Source of the DNA: Daucus carota subsp. sativus
Lineage: Eukaryota; Streptophyta; Magnoliopsida; Apiales; Apiaceae
Length of the DNA: 64,000 bases
Direction of reading: 5' to 3'
Assembly: GCF_001625215.2 (NCBI RefSeq)
Contig: NC_030389.2
Coordinates: 40,661,454 to 40,725,453 of the forward strand
Position numbers and translations under genes: made by a program. Below the pieces are notes generated by a model. The model was given only the letters and a program-made list of their open reading frames with translations. It searched no databases and was not told the DNA's origin. Positions within the stretch are counted from its first letter, which is position 1. Every line of letters starts with the position of its first letter. Below, piece by piece: positions 23,901-35,012 of this stretch.

Positions 23901-26485
23901 AAAAGTTTTATACTTGTATTAGTGTGATATGGACGTGTTTAATACCAAGTGTAAGATTGGTTTAACAGTGTGCGTGAGCATAGATTAGCCAAGCCGTTTT
24001 CCTTTTTATTAGGGACAATTTCTGAGAGGAGATCAAGGAAATTCTTAAGCAATGGCAACATGTAAAATTATTGTCAATAGAAAGCATGTTGCATGGATTT
24101 TCTTACCAAGACCGATGGATGATGCAACACCAAGGGCCACCCACCACAATCCAAACTCTAGATACCGTAACAACTCCTCAAAATGCTACATAGAGTTTGA
24201 ACACAAAGAATCAGCTTATGTTTATTAGATGGATATTAGGATATAACATTTCAAGACAGTAAGAAATTTTTTTTCCCAGAAAGAGAAATCGTCCTATATA
24301 AAGACAAATACCTCATTGATGCAAGAGTTAAGAATTTTACATTGGTGAAACTCTGCTTCATCGAAAGCAAGTTTTCATGCTTGTTCCAGCACATAAATTA
24401 ATAATTTGGTCTATGTTTGGAGTTAATTTACCAAAACATAAGGTGCCGACATATTAAATCTGAAGTACCTTTTCATGAGGACCATTAATGTTCTTGAGCA
24501 GTAACCAACCTAGCACTAAGAAAACACTTAAGAGCATTAGCCAAGCCCTATGTCCGAACAGATATTGGACTACTCTCTTGAGATACTGAATAATAGCTAA
24601 AATAAAAAACTTCAGTGTTTTGAAAGGTTGCGTTATAAGCGTCAAATTTTCCAAATCCTGCTGATGCTTCTCATGAACTCCTGCAAAAAGTAGCAGATCT
24701 ATCAGCAGGAATTACCAAAGAACATTTATGAAAGCATATATATATTCAAGACACTTATCAATAATGTACAGAGTGGATGCGTGTAACAAGAGATAAGGTA
24801 GATATAAGCTAACTTTAACTTGTCCCTAACGAATTTTCCAACATATGTTTATTTCCTCGGAAGGGGAACATATAAATGGTTATCATCATTAATGAACATT
24901 CTAGAAGAATTATGTTGGCCAGTATAATGCAATTTTGCAGTTCCAGTAGAAAAAAGTATATATGCAGCGGCCAATCCAGAATATTCTTCCAGGGCACTCC
25001 AAAACTTAAAAAAGATGTTTGGTAAATGTATAGGCAGGTGAGTAAAAGTCGGGGGGAAAACTTTAGAGGGCAATTGAACCTGCACCAATTGATAGCAGAA
25101 ATCATCCCTGCTGCCTAAACTTTACTATATGAAGATTGAAAAAAGATGTTTCGAATTTCTGGGTCCTCCAAAAGAAACCCTGGTGTACACGTATGTCAAC
25201 GCTGTTTACATATGTATAGAAGACAATAATTCCTATGACAGATGATTCACTAATGCATGATAATCTTAAAATCCTTCAACCAACTAAGTAGAACACAATT
25301 TTCCAGGTTGAGGGTTTAAGCCTTAGCTGAGCATATATAAGGCTGTCTGCAAAAGCTGATAGATATTGAAGGTTGATTGTTGAGCTATACAGACAATTTT
25401 TGTTCGAGCTCAATTTGCATGTATTCAAGTTGAGCCATAACAAATAAGTTCAAGATAGCTGCTTGTTAAGAAGCTCTGACTTGAGTGGCAGCGCTATGAA
25501 AAAAATATCCTAATAATATGATGACAGCAGGAAAAAGCATGTTTCTTCCTAACGAACATGAAAGATAAACATTTTCTGTATCCATATTGCATAGAATATA
25601 TGTTTCAATATGTACTTTAATCCTAACCCTTACCTAGCTAGCACTACATATGTTAAAAATTGAGTAGGCGCGAGAAAGCTTGCAGGGGAATTTCTCCTCA
25701 TATTATTTTTCTGGATTTTAAGACACTTTTAAACATAAAATTTGCTCCCCCACCCCCCCACCGTTGTTTCTTACACCACCAGCTTAATTCCGAGGAACAT
25801 CATAACAATGACCTTATCAGCTTGATTATAAAACAGAAAGAACAAACTTAAACACAGTATTCACACACAACAAGTAAAAAAAGTTACTAGTTCCCGAACC
25901 TAATTCAATTATCACCTGTAATATAAGTTTGTTATTATAAAAAAATGCCGCTAGGCAAACTCATTAATAATCAGCTAAATTACCATATCATGCCTATCAT
26001 ACCCTACCCTAATTAGCATGCACAAATACGCTCTTATCTGAAATTTCATATGAATAACAAAGTACACAAGCTAAGAAGAATCAAACCAATGAAATTTGGT
26101 AAATTCCCGCAGACAACCAACTAAACTAGATTAAAAATTAAAATACAATTGTTGAACCTCAATTATAAAAAAAATAAAAAAAAATGAACTTGCATGTTCT
26201 ATACCCTTGTGGAACATAATGGATCAATGTCACCAAACCAAACTGATACATTCACTCTGTTAAATCCCAGTTCTAGTTATCGAAACCCGAAAAATCGATA
26301 CCAACCAACTTATCATATGACTAATGAGAATAACATTCTAGAGAACCCATAATCAAGAAGTCACATTATAAGTTACAGCACAAACAAAAACACAAACACT
26401 TGCCTGAAAGTGCAACGTTGTCAGTGTGAGAATCCTGAGAAAGATGTGATCTTTGTGAACTAGTAGCATCATTTGAGAACCCCAT
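20974..26485 (-). CDS. KMS1: VMP1/KMS1-like ER membrane protein, 428 aa, 8 exons
   Basis: Exons by hand: 26485-26404, 24680-24469, 24185-24107, 23205-22906, 22400-22246, 21749-21633, 21415-21236 and 21135-20974, total 1287 nt. The product matches plant vacuole membrane protein/KILLING ME SLOWLY (TMEM41/VMP1-related, SNARE-associated DedA-fold) proteins of the endoplasmic reticulum, which act in membrane trafficking. Diagnostic segments are [58 protein letters not shown] and [20 protein letters not shown]. Arabidopsis KMS1 is of similar length (about 416 aa). Intron 1 starts with GC (CAG|GCAAGT); the GT reading of that junction would hit a stop. The other introns are GT-AG. Intron 5 contains a Helitron-like end and the intron after exon 4 or its neighbour at 23367-23669 a MITE. 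Confidence 0.93.
22161..22193 (+). mobile_element. Helitron-like 3' terminus in KMS1 intron 5
   Basis: CCCGTG (22165-22170) and CACGGG (22176-22181) form a 6-bp hairpin with a 5-nt loop, followed 7 nt later by CTAG (22189-22192) and a T. A hairpin just before CTRR, inserted next to T, is the Helitron 3' signature. I could not find a matching TC 5' end, so the element's extent is unknown; the AT-rich stretch from about 21930 is likely part of it. Confidence 0.55.
23367..23669. mobile_element. MITE, TTTGATAA/GAGCATTCC family, copy 2 (in KMS1 intron)
   Basis: Inverted ends (GTGTTTGACTGGGG near 23368 and CATCCAACCAAACACA near 23653-23668) lie in the intron between exons 3 and 4 of the KMS1-like gene. 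The core (AAATTTGATAAGAAATGGGT, GGAGCATTCC) is shared with copy 1 at 18551-18836. Superfamily not settled. Confidence 0.7.
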
Positions 26486-27711
26486 TATGTGGTAACTCTT
26501 TTTCAACTACTGAGTTCTGTATATTCATAAAGATCTACATACAGAATCCAATGTAAGCCAATTAAGAATTGGACAAGAATCAAATAATGGAGTCATGGGG
26601 GAAATAATGTGCATACAGGTAACAGGAGGATGTATATGTATGTATTTTGGTGGTTTGATTGGTGAGTTTTAGGCCAATTCAAGAACGAATCAAGAATATC
26701 CGGCCAGTTAATTAGTGCAACACGATATCGAAATTTTTGCATAGAAAGGGATGTTTTATGTTTATAATTATAAAATGGAGCTATTAAAATTTATCTGACT
26801 GAACACAATTGGATAGCACAAGTATCCTTTGTTGTCCAGAAACATCCGGGTTCAACTCGCTATTTTTCTTTGTGTTCGATTACCAAGTTATATTTGTGCT
26901 GATATACTTCAAAGATAATATTATTAATGTTCAAGTTGAGAAATGATATTATCGCTTAGTTCAAATATTCATTGAAATAGAAAAAAATATATTTTGATAT
27001 TTTCGAGTCTTTTAAAAAAGAAAGGAAAGATTTTGAAAAAAAATGATATGCCAAAAAATATATACGAATCAATCAGGGATTTGGAATTCGTGATTCACCA
27101 CGGACCGTGCACCAAACTGACAGGAACCAATGTTACAACATAAGTTATTCTAACTATAAAAATTATTTGTTTGAATAGTACTAATTTATTTTTCCTACAT
27201 AACTAATTCGAATAAATTATGATTTTAAGCAACAATCAATTTACAATCAAAATTTAAAAATGATTTATTTCTTATCAAAATTTATAAACGAATATTTCTA
27301 TGTAGTCTGCAGAGAACCTCTTAAAGCATTTGCAGTCCAGTTACTCGATGCAGTACCTTATTATTAGTCATTTAGCTCATTCTGATTATGAAACTGTTAT
27401 TGTACAGCCCCCTTTCTATCATTCTTCGCAGAGCAATCACTACAAAAATTAAAGTAGTTGCATCATGCTTGTAAGTTGTAACTTGTAAATTAAAATCGGG
27501 TTTTACTAAGTTTGGACATTTATGTTCCACTGGACAACATAAAATTTTCAAGTTTTCTTGCCTGCAATACCTAAAATTCACACAATATTTGATAGTAATA
27601 AGTTTGAAAGGGATTAAGGGGGTACAGAGATTTATTAGAAAAGACTACTGTTGAAATCATCACATTTCAGGATGACAGAAACCTCTGTGAAGATAGAATA
27701 AAGTTACAAAA
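26486..27711. other. Promoter side of the KMS1-like gene and intergenic DNA
   Basis: Upstream sequence of the minus-strand KMS1-like gene followed by AT-rich DNA. No TATA box stands out and no other gene is supported. Confidence 0.4.
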
Positions 27712-27805
27712 TGGTGCGAGTGCTAGTTGTGCTAGCAGTTCGCAGTTCTCCAGATTAGTCGAGGTGCGCGAAAGCTGACCCGGACACCGGATTATATAAA
27801 AAAAG
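27712..27805 (+). repeat. SINE-like 3' end fragment
   Basis: TCGAGGTGCGCGAAAGCTGA followed by CCCGGACACCGG and an A-rich tail (from ~27797) resembles the conserved 3' half of plant tRNA-derived SINEs. The tRNA-like head with A and B boxes is not recognisable, so this is probably 5'-truncated. The family match is from memory. Confidence 0.5.
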
Positions 27806-28740
27806 AAAAAAGAAGTTACAAGATGGGCACAAATTGACCAAACTAATCTTTATCAGTTAAACACTGTCTGGAACTACCTAAAATTGTGATAAAGAGAAAG
27901 TATCCCAAATGCTAATGCATGGACAAAAACATAAAAGGCAACAAAAAGTTGAAACTTTAAAGAGCAAAGAATCAACAAAGCAAACAACAGTAACGTGTAA
28001 ATGACTTCTGGAGCAGACAAGTCTACAAGAATGGCCACTGGTTTTAGTTAATGGAAGTAGCGAATAAATTTTCCGAAACAGTGGACAAAGAAGATAGCTC
28101 CACTGATAACTACCCCTGAATATTTTCACAAAATACCGAAATCCCGCAAGAAATGCGAAACCTAATTAAAACATATATGCATACACAGTCTACTGTCTAC
28201 ATGTTTAAAAGTTGTTTTAAGGCATTCAGAAGCTTTGAAGCAAGTTTGAAAGAGCAATGCATGTATAGTATCATGTATGAGCTTGTAGGTGCAGTAAAGA
28301 TCTATTTGAAAATTGAAATGCAATTACAGAATTCAAAAAAAAATAGGGGTTTTAAGTGTAAGCATTTCAAACAAGAATGGACTTGCGAACTTTAGTATGA
28401 CAGAATATTCAAAGTAAATAAAGCTTTCCCTCCCTTTAGCCTTTACATTTTTATACTTTGCCCTTTGGTAGTGCTGAGTGCATAAGATTTTGTTTTTTGA
28501 TCTTTTTCTCATTATACATGAAAATTTTAAATCGATATTCTATTGGAAGTATAATTAGACCCTTTTTGTCATATGCTTTCTAGTGTCCTTGAGAATCGCC
28601 TTCAAGAAATTTCAGGGGTTGTAAGAAAGTCAGAAGTCCACTACACATAACTACATGAGCTGCTTATGCAGTGTCTGCAAAAAAGTATGCTAGGCAAACT
28701 GTTAGATACTGTGCATAGTTTGGGAAAACTAAAAAGACGT
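27806..28740. other. Intergenic
   Basis: No gene recognised. Short frames at 27878-28129 and 28153-28395 lack recognisable motifs or promoter signals. Confidence 0.4.
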
Positions 28741-28741
28741 A

Positions 28742-28813
28742 TATCAGAGCCAGGTTTCGATCCTGGGACCTGTGGGTTATGGGCCCACCACGCTTCCGCT
28801 GCGCCACTCTGAT
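28742..28813 (-). tRNA. Initiator tRNA-Met (CAT), 72 nt
   Basis: The minus strand reads the plant cytosolic initiator tRNA: acceptor ATCAGAG pairs with CTCTGAT, the D arm contains GGCGCAGCGGAAGCG, the anticodon arm GGGCCCATAACCC has CAT in the loop, and the T arm is CAGGATCGAAACCTG (initiator-type ATCGAAA rather than TTCGA). No intron and no encoded CCA. A TTTTT Pol III terminator follows at 28735-28731. It translates the start AUG; its 3' end is also the primer complementary to the PBS of the elements at 1-6157 and 60533-60848. Confidence 0.97.
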
Positions 28814-29726
28814 TTGTTGTTGATGTTTCTTTGCTAACTTATATTTCAGTTTCTGTATCCTTGTGCTCTAGACTCAGTATACAATTCAGTATAGAGTTAA
28901 TTAATTATTTTTTGTTTGAAACCAATTGAAACGTGATTGAGTATGGACATTTAGGAATCAAAAATTTAAATCTATGCGCAAAACTCTTCTTAAAACTTAA
29001 ATATGTTAGAGCAACTTCAATAGCATCTTAACACATTTCATAAATATAATATACAATATTGGATCTTTGTGACTTAAGAATAGACAATATTCCTTATATT
29101 CATTACTTATATACTATTTTATTATTAAAGATTACTATTATTACAATAGGTGAAGAGAGAGAACATGTTTATTTTCAAAATTTATTATAAAATAAGACTT
29201 AGGAGAAGAGAGAGGTTAATTAAAGATAAGGCATGACTAAAGGGTCTTAGTGATTTAGGAAATCACTAGGATACTGTTGGAGTGGATTATTTTCCCATAT
29301 TCTTCATATTTTGGTTTAAGATTCCAAATAGCTAAGCTATTGGAGTTGCTCTCATGTTTGTAGAAATAAAGAGACGGAACTAATCAGGTTTATCTAGCGA
29401 ATTAGGATTTATTTAATTTTTTTCGATAATTGGAGATTTCTTTTTTGGCAATGCAAGCTTATATACCTTACAAATTTATAACATACTTACATATATCATG
29501 CATGTAAAAATATCGATACATAATTTATAAATAATTGGCAGATTTATTTTCTCGTTAATAATAAAAGGACTACGCACTGACTTTCTATTCGAATTCTTCC
29601 CCAATTATATTTTACATGTGCTGGATCAATTCTTTTCAAGAGTATTATCTATATATGTTAAATAGAGTACATGGTAAAGGAAAAGGCAATAAAATTAAAA
29701 TCAAATAAACATGTGGACACCCAGCA
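28814..29726. other. Intergenic
   Basis: AT-rich DNA between the tRNA and psaD. Includes the distal psaD promoter; no other feature recognised. Confidence 0.4.
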
Positions 29727-29733
29727 GATAAGG
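29727..29733 (+). promoter_or_regulatory. I-box (GATAAGG) in the psaD promoter
   Basis: GATAAGG, the light-responsive I-box motif, lies 190 bp upstream of the psaD ATG. A CCAAT-type ATTGG is at 29775-29779. There is no strong TATA box; the leader is pyrimidine and A/C rich, in keeping with the TATA-less initiator promoters described for psaD. Confidence 0.45.
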
Positions 29734-29922
29734 TGAAATTGTGGGTAAGAGTTGGCAATCAAATAACACATTCTAATTGGTCCAAAATCTTATCTATATT
29801 TCACATTTCCCTCCACCACTCAACTCAATTTCAATAAAAAAACACTACCACAAAACAATCAGCCCACAATACATAACACAACTTCACACACAGAAAAAGA
29901 ACTTGCACAAAACTCTCTCAAA

Positions 29923-30540
29923 ATGGCCATGGCAACTCAAGCCTCTCTATTCACCCCAGCTCTCACCACCCCCAACTCATCATGGAAAAATTCCACCCTC
30001 ATTTCCTTCACCAAGCCACTCAAGTCCGCTGTCTCGCCCTCAAGAACCGCCATCCGGGCCGAGGGCCAGACAGCGGAGCCTGCGGTGGAGCCCAAAAAAG
30101 CCCCAGCGGGCTTTACTCCACCGCAGCTAGACCCAAACACCCCCTCACCAATTTTTGGCGGGAGCACTGGTGGGCTTTTACGAAAAGCCCAAGTGGAAGA
30201 ATTCTATGTCATAACATGGGAATCACCAAAGGAGCAAATATTTGAAATGCCAACTGGGGGAGCTGCCATCATGAGAGAAGGCCCAAACTTGTTGAAACTG
30301 GCCCGGAAAGAACAGTGTCTGGCCCTTGGGACTAGATTGAGGTCCAAGTACAAGATTAAGTACCAGTTCTACAGGGTGTTTCCAAGTGGTGAGGTCCAAT
30401 ATTTGCACCCAAAGGATGGTGTCTACCCTGAGAAAGTGAACCCGGGCCGTCTTGGGGCTAACCAGAACATGAGGAACATTGGTAAAAATGTGAGCCCAAT
30501 TGATGTTAAGTTCACAGGAAAGCAAGTGTATGATATATGA
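29923..30540 (+). CDS. psaD: Photosystem I reaction center subunit II (PsaD), 205 aa
   Basis: Intronless. Residues 1 to about 45 are a Ser/Thr-rich chloroplast transit peptide ending near RTAIR|AEG. The mature protein has the Pro-rich start ([18 protein letters not shown]), the core ([20 protein letters not shown] and [20 protein letters not shown]) and the end GKQVYDI. PsaD sits on the stromal face of photosystem I and docks ferredoxin; its basic residues in the [10 protein letters not shown] region contribute. Length is normal. AATAAA at 30706-30711 is a candidate polyadenylation signal. Confidence 0.98.
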   Translation: MAMATQASLFTPALTTPNSSWKNSTLISFTKPLKSAVSPSRTAIRAEGQTAEPAVEPKKAPAGFTPPQLDPNTPSPIFGGSTGGLLRKAQVEEFYVITWESPKEQIFEMPTGGAAIMREGPNLLKLARKEQCLALGTRLRSKYKIKYQFYRVFPSGEVQYLHPKDGVYPEKVNPGRLGANQNMRNIGKNVSPIDVKFTGKQVYDI

Positions 30541-31671
30541 TGATGTGTGATTTGTGATTATGTTTTCTTTAAGCTCATTTTGTGAAATGAGCGTGTATTT
30601 ATACAATTTCTTAACTTTTTGCATGTTTGAATTGTTTTTGCCATATTTTACATTTGACTTGATGAATTTTCACAGTAAAAGCATGTGTACATAGCAAAAA
30701 TTGAAAATAAAGATGATAAAAATTGAGGGCATTCAATTGAGATTTTTTGAACTTAGAAATTTAAGGATATTTACCTTAAATTTAAAAAATGTATCAAAAT
30801 TTTGAATTTTTTAATTATAAATTTGATTCATTTTATAAAATGATAATATGCGATCTAGATTTTAAATTATACTTAAAAATCTAATAGTTATAAATTAAGA
30901 TTATTTACAATTCATAAAAATTTGATGTTATTCAAATGTCGATGGATTTGTTTGAATTTCATGAAATGATGAATTTATGGTATTGTTCACTATATATTAT
31001 GATTTTTAAAATCTTATCATAATTCATGAGATTTTGAAACACTTGAGTTTAAATTTTATAAATTCATCATCAATTCTACACATTCAATCAAGATTTTGCA
31101 TAAAATCAAAATAAAATTCAATCCACTAACATTTATAAATTATTATTATTAAAATCCTAATTGAATACACTCATTGATATAAACGGAAAAATTAAATTAT
31201 AGGTACTGACTATAACATTTTATTATTTAGATCTTTGAACTAAAAATTACATTTTTTTTGGGTCGCTTAACTTCTCCGTTTTCTGATCTAAGTCTTTTCA
31301 TGATGTTATAATCAAGAAATTAAGACTTTTGAGTTTGATACGAATTAAAATAATTTTGAATATGTCAGTGATATCCAAACCTAAGTTCAAGTTCAAGTAG
31401 TGGTGTAACACCAATCAAACCAGGTCCAATTCAAAATTTCTAAATTTAAGTCTAAATTCGATCAAAAATTCTAAATTCATGATCAAATTTCAAAATTTTT
31501 GAATTAAATCTAATATGTGAAAATTGGTCTCAGAGTACCACCCTAACCTAATTTTTGAACTAAGCAACGCGAAAATACAGGAGTAACTAAGAAAAAGGAC
31601 GGTTTGATCAGTGTTGGGTTCCGATCCCGGAACCGCACTGAGGGAAAGATCCGCACCCCGTTTTCATTGCG
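30541..31671. other. Intergenic
   Basis: psaD 3'UTR followed by AT-rich DNA rich in AAATTT-type words; no gene recognised. Confidence 0.4.
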
Positions 31672-31680
31672 CGAAATTAT

Positions 31681-31928
31681 GAGGTAATTGCATATCGCAC
31701 CCTCTAACTATCATTCAAAAATGATATTGTACCAATATTTTGAGAAATTCAACTCGCACCTCTTATCTTTACTATTCAAGCCCGAAATGTAAGTTAACGG
31801 AAGTTAACGGCAGGGGGTGCATCTTAGGCTTGAATAGTAAAGTTAAGGGGTGCGAGTTGAGTTTTTCAAAGTATGGGTACAATATCGTTTTTGGATGATA
31901 GTTAGGGGGTGCGATATGTAATTAACTC
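31681..31928. mobile_element. Fold-back MITE, Mutator-like, 248 bp
   Basis: The element is nearly one palindrome: GTAATTGCATATCGCACC at the left matches inverted GGTGCGATATGTAATTA at the right, and similarity continues to a small centre near the AAGTTAACGG repeat (31791-31811). Flanks CGAAATTAT (31672-31680) and CGAAATTAA (31929-31937) form a 9-bp target duplication with one mismatch, suggesting a MULE-type MITE. Confidence 0.8.
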
Positions 31929-31937
31929 CGAAATTAA

Positions 31938-33287
31938 TGATATTACATATTTTTCCCTTATAAATGAAGATCCTAAAAAATAGAAAATATGGTTTAAAAT
32001 TATTCAATAAATATATTATTACATATTAATATTAGAAAATATTTATACATAGAAAAGAATATAAATTGTTTATATACCGATGTATAATATAAAAACTATT
32101 ATAAAATTAACTTTCAAAAAATATTAAATTAATTTATTAATATTACAAAATTCTTTTGTGAGTTTAAGGTCAGTCATATAAAAAATTTAAGTGATGAAAA
32201 GATTTGAAAAATTCTAGACTTAAATAAGATAAAGTAAACGAAGCATGCAAATTCTAGAGTCTCTGGCAAGGTCTAGAACATGAGCAACACCGACTCTGTT
32301 TTCTTTTAGTCAGCTTTACCAACCTCTTCATCACTTCATCCATCTCTAAACATACTTGTGTTCCATCTTTCTCTCTCTATCCGTATCAATCTCTCTCTCT
32401 CTCTCTCTCTGCGCTGCAAGTAAGTGTTCTTTCTTCTTAGCTTTACCTTCTCATCCTGTACATATGTTATCTGTTTAGTTGTTACATTTTATTAACAAGT
32501 TGATATGCAACGCTACGTTCCATTTTACTAGCAAGTCATTGCATGGTTGATAACTTCTTATGTCTTGCACATGTTTGACATAATTCCTGCTTCAGTGTCT
32601 CTGTTATTTATTTCTGTTGCCCAGGTGCCAATTTGTTTTTTTGTAGGTTTCTATGTTTTATTTTGTTTCTGGTAGTTTACATAGTACTTTAAAGTATTGA
32701 TTTAGTTGGGGAGTGTTGGAGCGGAGTGATGATTCGAACTCATGACTTTGTCTGAGGACTAGAGAAGGGGGCGAGCATGAGCTTTTGCTAATAGTTAGTC
32801 TTATTAGTATCGGATTTTGCGAAAATAGGGAGATTTTATTGTTGATGCCAAGCACTCACTAGTTTTTGCTTAACAGAGAATTGTGATATGCTTCTTCTGT
32901 TAGGATGACATTATCGCTTTTAGGCGGTGTTTGTAAAAGTCTCGGAGTTCTGGTTGGTATAAAACTTACTAGTAAAATTTAGTAAATTGATTACATGAAC
33001 TTGAAGGGGAAAAGATATTCAGTTGTAAACTTTAGGATTTATTTGATTGTGACGAATCGTGGTTTGGATCTCGGAGCCATGTAAACTTAACTTGTTTATT
33101 AGGAGTTTTGGAGATAAGCGATATTGACATGTTGGGACAATTACTATAAGAGTCTTCTTAATTTTGTACTGTGTAATTTGTTGCTGCTTTTTAATTTCCT
33201 CTGTTTCAGCTTTTCAATACTGTTAGTTATCTGTTTGGTGAAACTTGAAAGTGCTATTAACCTTGTGTAACTATTCAACTTGTAGGC
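31938..33287 (+). promoter_or_regulatory. HSP70-8-like gene upstream region with a 5'UTR intron
   Basis: A (CT)n tract (32389-32410) lies in the probable 5'UTR, followed by a donor CAA|GTAAGT (GT at 32420-32421). An acceptor TTGTAG (AG at 33284-33285) ends two bases before the ATG, implying an 866-bp leader intron. Leader introns next to the ATG are common in plant genes. The upstream TTCTAGA and TCTAGAAC words near 32250 resemble heat-shock half-sites, but no perfect element is present. Confidence 0.55.
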
Positions 33288-35012
33288 ATGGCTGAACAAG
33301 CTTATACTGTGGCATCTGACAGCGAAACAACTGCAGAGGAAAAGTCTTCCTCACCCTTTCCGGAAATTGCAATTGGTGTTGACATTGGTACTTCTCAATG
33401 TAGTGTTGCATTTTGGAATGGTTCTCAGGTCGAGCTCCTCAAGAATACAAGGAATCAGAAGATGATGAGATCATACGTCACCTTCAAGGATGAGACTCCT
33501 ACAGGTGGAGTTAATAATCAGCTTTCTCATGAGTATGAAGTGTTATCTGGGGCTGCTATCTTTAACATGAAGCGCTTGATTGGTAGAGTTGACACAGACC
33601 CTGTTGTCCATGCAAGCAAGAACCTCCCCTTTTTGGTACAGACTTTGGATATAGGTGTTAGACCGTTTATTGCTGCCTTGGTCAATCATATGTGGAGGTC
33701 TACTACTCCGGAAGAAGTTCTTGCAATATTTTTGGTTGAATTAAGAGCCATGGCTGAAGTTCAGCTCAAACGTCCTGTCAGGAATATTGTTCTGACAATT
33801 CCAGTGTCATTTAGTCGGTTTCAAATCACCCGGATTGAGCGAGCATGTGCTATGGCAGGCCTTCATGTTCTGAGGTTAATGCCTGAACCAACTGCCGTTG
33901 CGTTGTTGTATGCACAAGAGCAGCAAGTTAATGTACATGAGAACATGGGTAGCGGAAGTGAAAAGATCGCTCTTATTTTCAATATGGGTGCTGGGTATAC
34001 TGATGTTGCCGTGACTGCGACAGCAGGTGGGGTGTCACAAATAAAAGCCTTAGCAGGAGCCACTATTGGGGGTGAAGATTTACTTCAGAATCTGATGCAT
34101 CACCTCTTACCTGACTTCGATAGTCTTATTTCAAGTCGCGGCATCAATGAGATAAAGATAATGGGGCTTCTTCGCGTTGCGACACAGGATGCCATACATA
34201 AGCTGTCTTATGAGGAAAATGTTCAAATTGATGTCGACTTGGGAAATGGGACAAAGATATGTAAGGTTGTTGACAGGACAGAATTCGAGGAAGTGAACCG
34301 GGCAATATTTGAACATTGTGAGAAGCTTGTTATACAATGTTTGAATGATGCCAAAGTGGAGGTTGGAAATCTCAATGATGTAATACTTGTTGGAGGCTGT
34401 TCGAATATTCCCAAGGTGACAAATCTTGTCAAGGGGGTGTGCAAAAGACAGGAACTATATGATGGAATTAACACATTGGAAGCAGCCGTTTGTGGAGCAG
34501 CATTGGAAGGAGCAGTGGCTTCAGGGATCAGCGATCCATTTGGCAGTTTGGACCTCTTGACCATTCAAGCTACACCATTGAACATTGGAGTTCGAGCTGA
34601 TGGAAATTGCTTTGTACCAATCATACTTAAAAACACCGCAATGCCAGTAAGGAAAGAGCTTGTCTTCACAACTGTTCATGATAACCAACCAGAGGCATTG
34701 ATTGTTGTTTATGAAGGTGATGAGAAAGTAGTAGAAAAGAACCATATGCTGGGCTACTTCAAAATCACTGGGATACCTCCAGCTCCAAAAGGCAATCCAG
34801 AGATTACTGTATGCATGGATATTGATGCTTCTAATGTTCTGAGAGTCTTAGCAGGAGTGGTTATGCCCGGCGCTCAAACTCCAGTGAATCCTTTCATGGA
34901 AGTTAGGATGCCAACTGTCGATGATGGCCATGGATGGTGTGGTGAAGCTCTGCTTAGAACTTACCAGACAAATCTGGATGTTACGGTCCTACAGAAGAAC
35001 AAACTACACTAA
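33288..35012 (+). CDS. HSP70-8: Divergent short Hsp70, HSP70-8 (HSP70T-2) type, 574 aa
   Basis: A single coding exon. The N-terminal two thirds is an Hsp70 ATPase-type domain: GVDIGTSQCSVAFWNG (phosphate 1, canonical DLGTTYS), IFNMGAGYTDVAV (phosphate 2, canonical DLGGGTFDVS) and VGGCSNIPKV (adenosine motif). The remainder matches only the beta part of the substrate domain and ends in DGHGWCGEALL with no alpha lid and no EEVD tail. Canonical cytosolic Hsp70s are about 650 residues. This matches the plant-specific Arabidopsis HSP70-8/HSP70T-2 group (about 563 aa), whose N-terminus is similar. The changed phosphate-2 loop implies altered ATP hydrolysis; that is inference. Confidence 0.95.
   Translation: MAEQAYTVASDSETTAEEKSSSPFPEIAIGVDIGTSQCSVAFWNGSQVELLKNTRNQKMMRSYVTFKDETPTGGVNNQLSHEYEVLSGAAIFNMKRLIGRVDTDPVVHASKNLPFLVQTLDIGVRPFIAALVNHMWRSTTPEEVLAIFLVELRAMAEVQLKRPVRNIVLTIPVSFSRFQITRIERACAMAGLHVLRLMPEPTAVALLYAQEQQVNVHENMGSGSEKIALIFNMGAGYTDVAVTATAGGVSQIKALAGATIGGEDLLQNLMHHLLPDFDSLISSRGINEIKIMGLLRVATQDAIHKLSYEENVQIDVDLGNGTKICKVVDRTEFEEVNRAIFEHCEKLVIQCLNDAKVEVGNLNDVILVGGCSNIPKVTNLVKGVCKRQELYDGINTLEAAVCGAALEGAVASGISDPFGSLDLLTIQATPLNIGVRADGNCFVPIILKNTAMPVRKELVFTTVHDNQPEALIVVYEGDEKVVEKNHMLGYFKITGIPPAPKGNPEITVCMDIDASNVLRVLAGVVMPGAQTPVNPFMEVRMPTVDDGHGWCGEALLRTYQTNLDVTVLQKNKLH

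Noticed and set aside
24815-25105. 96- and 79-codon minus-strand ORFs in KMS1 intron 1
   Set aside because: No recognisable family, no consistent splice frame with the gene and no homologous counterpart in known VMP1-like proteins.
32690-32850. Possible SINE (minus-strand GAGTTCGAATC resembling a B box)
   Set aside because: No convincing A box at the right distance, no poly-A tail and no target duplication; lies in the Hsp70 leader intron.
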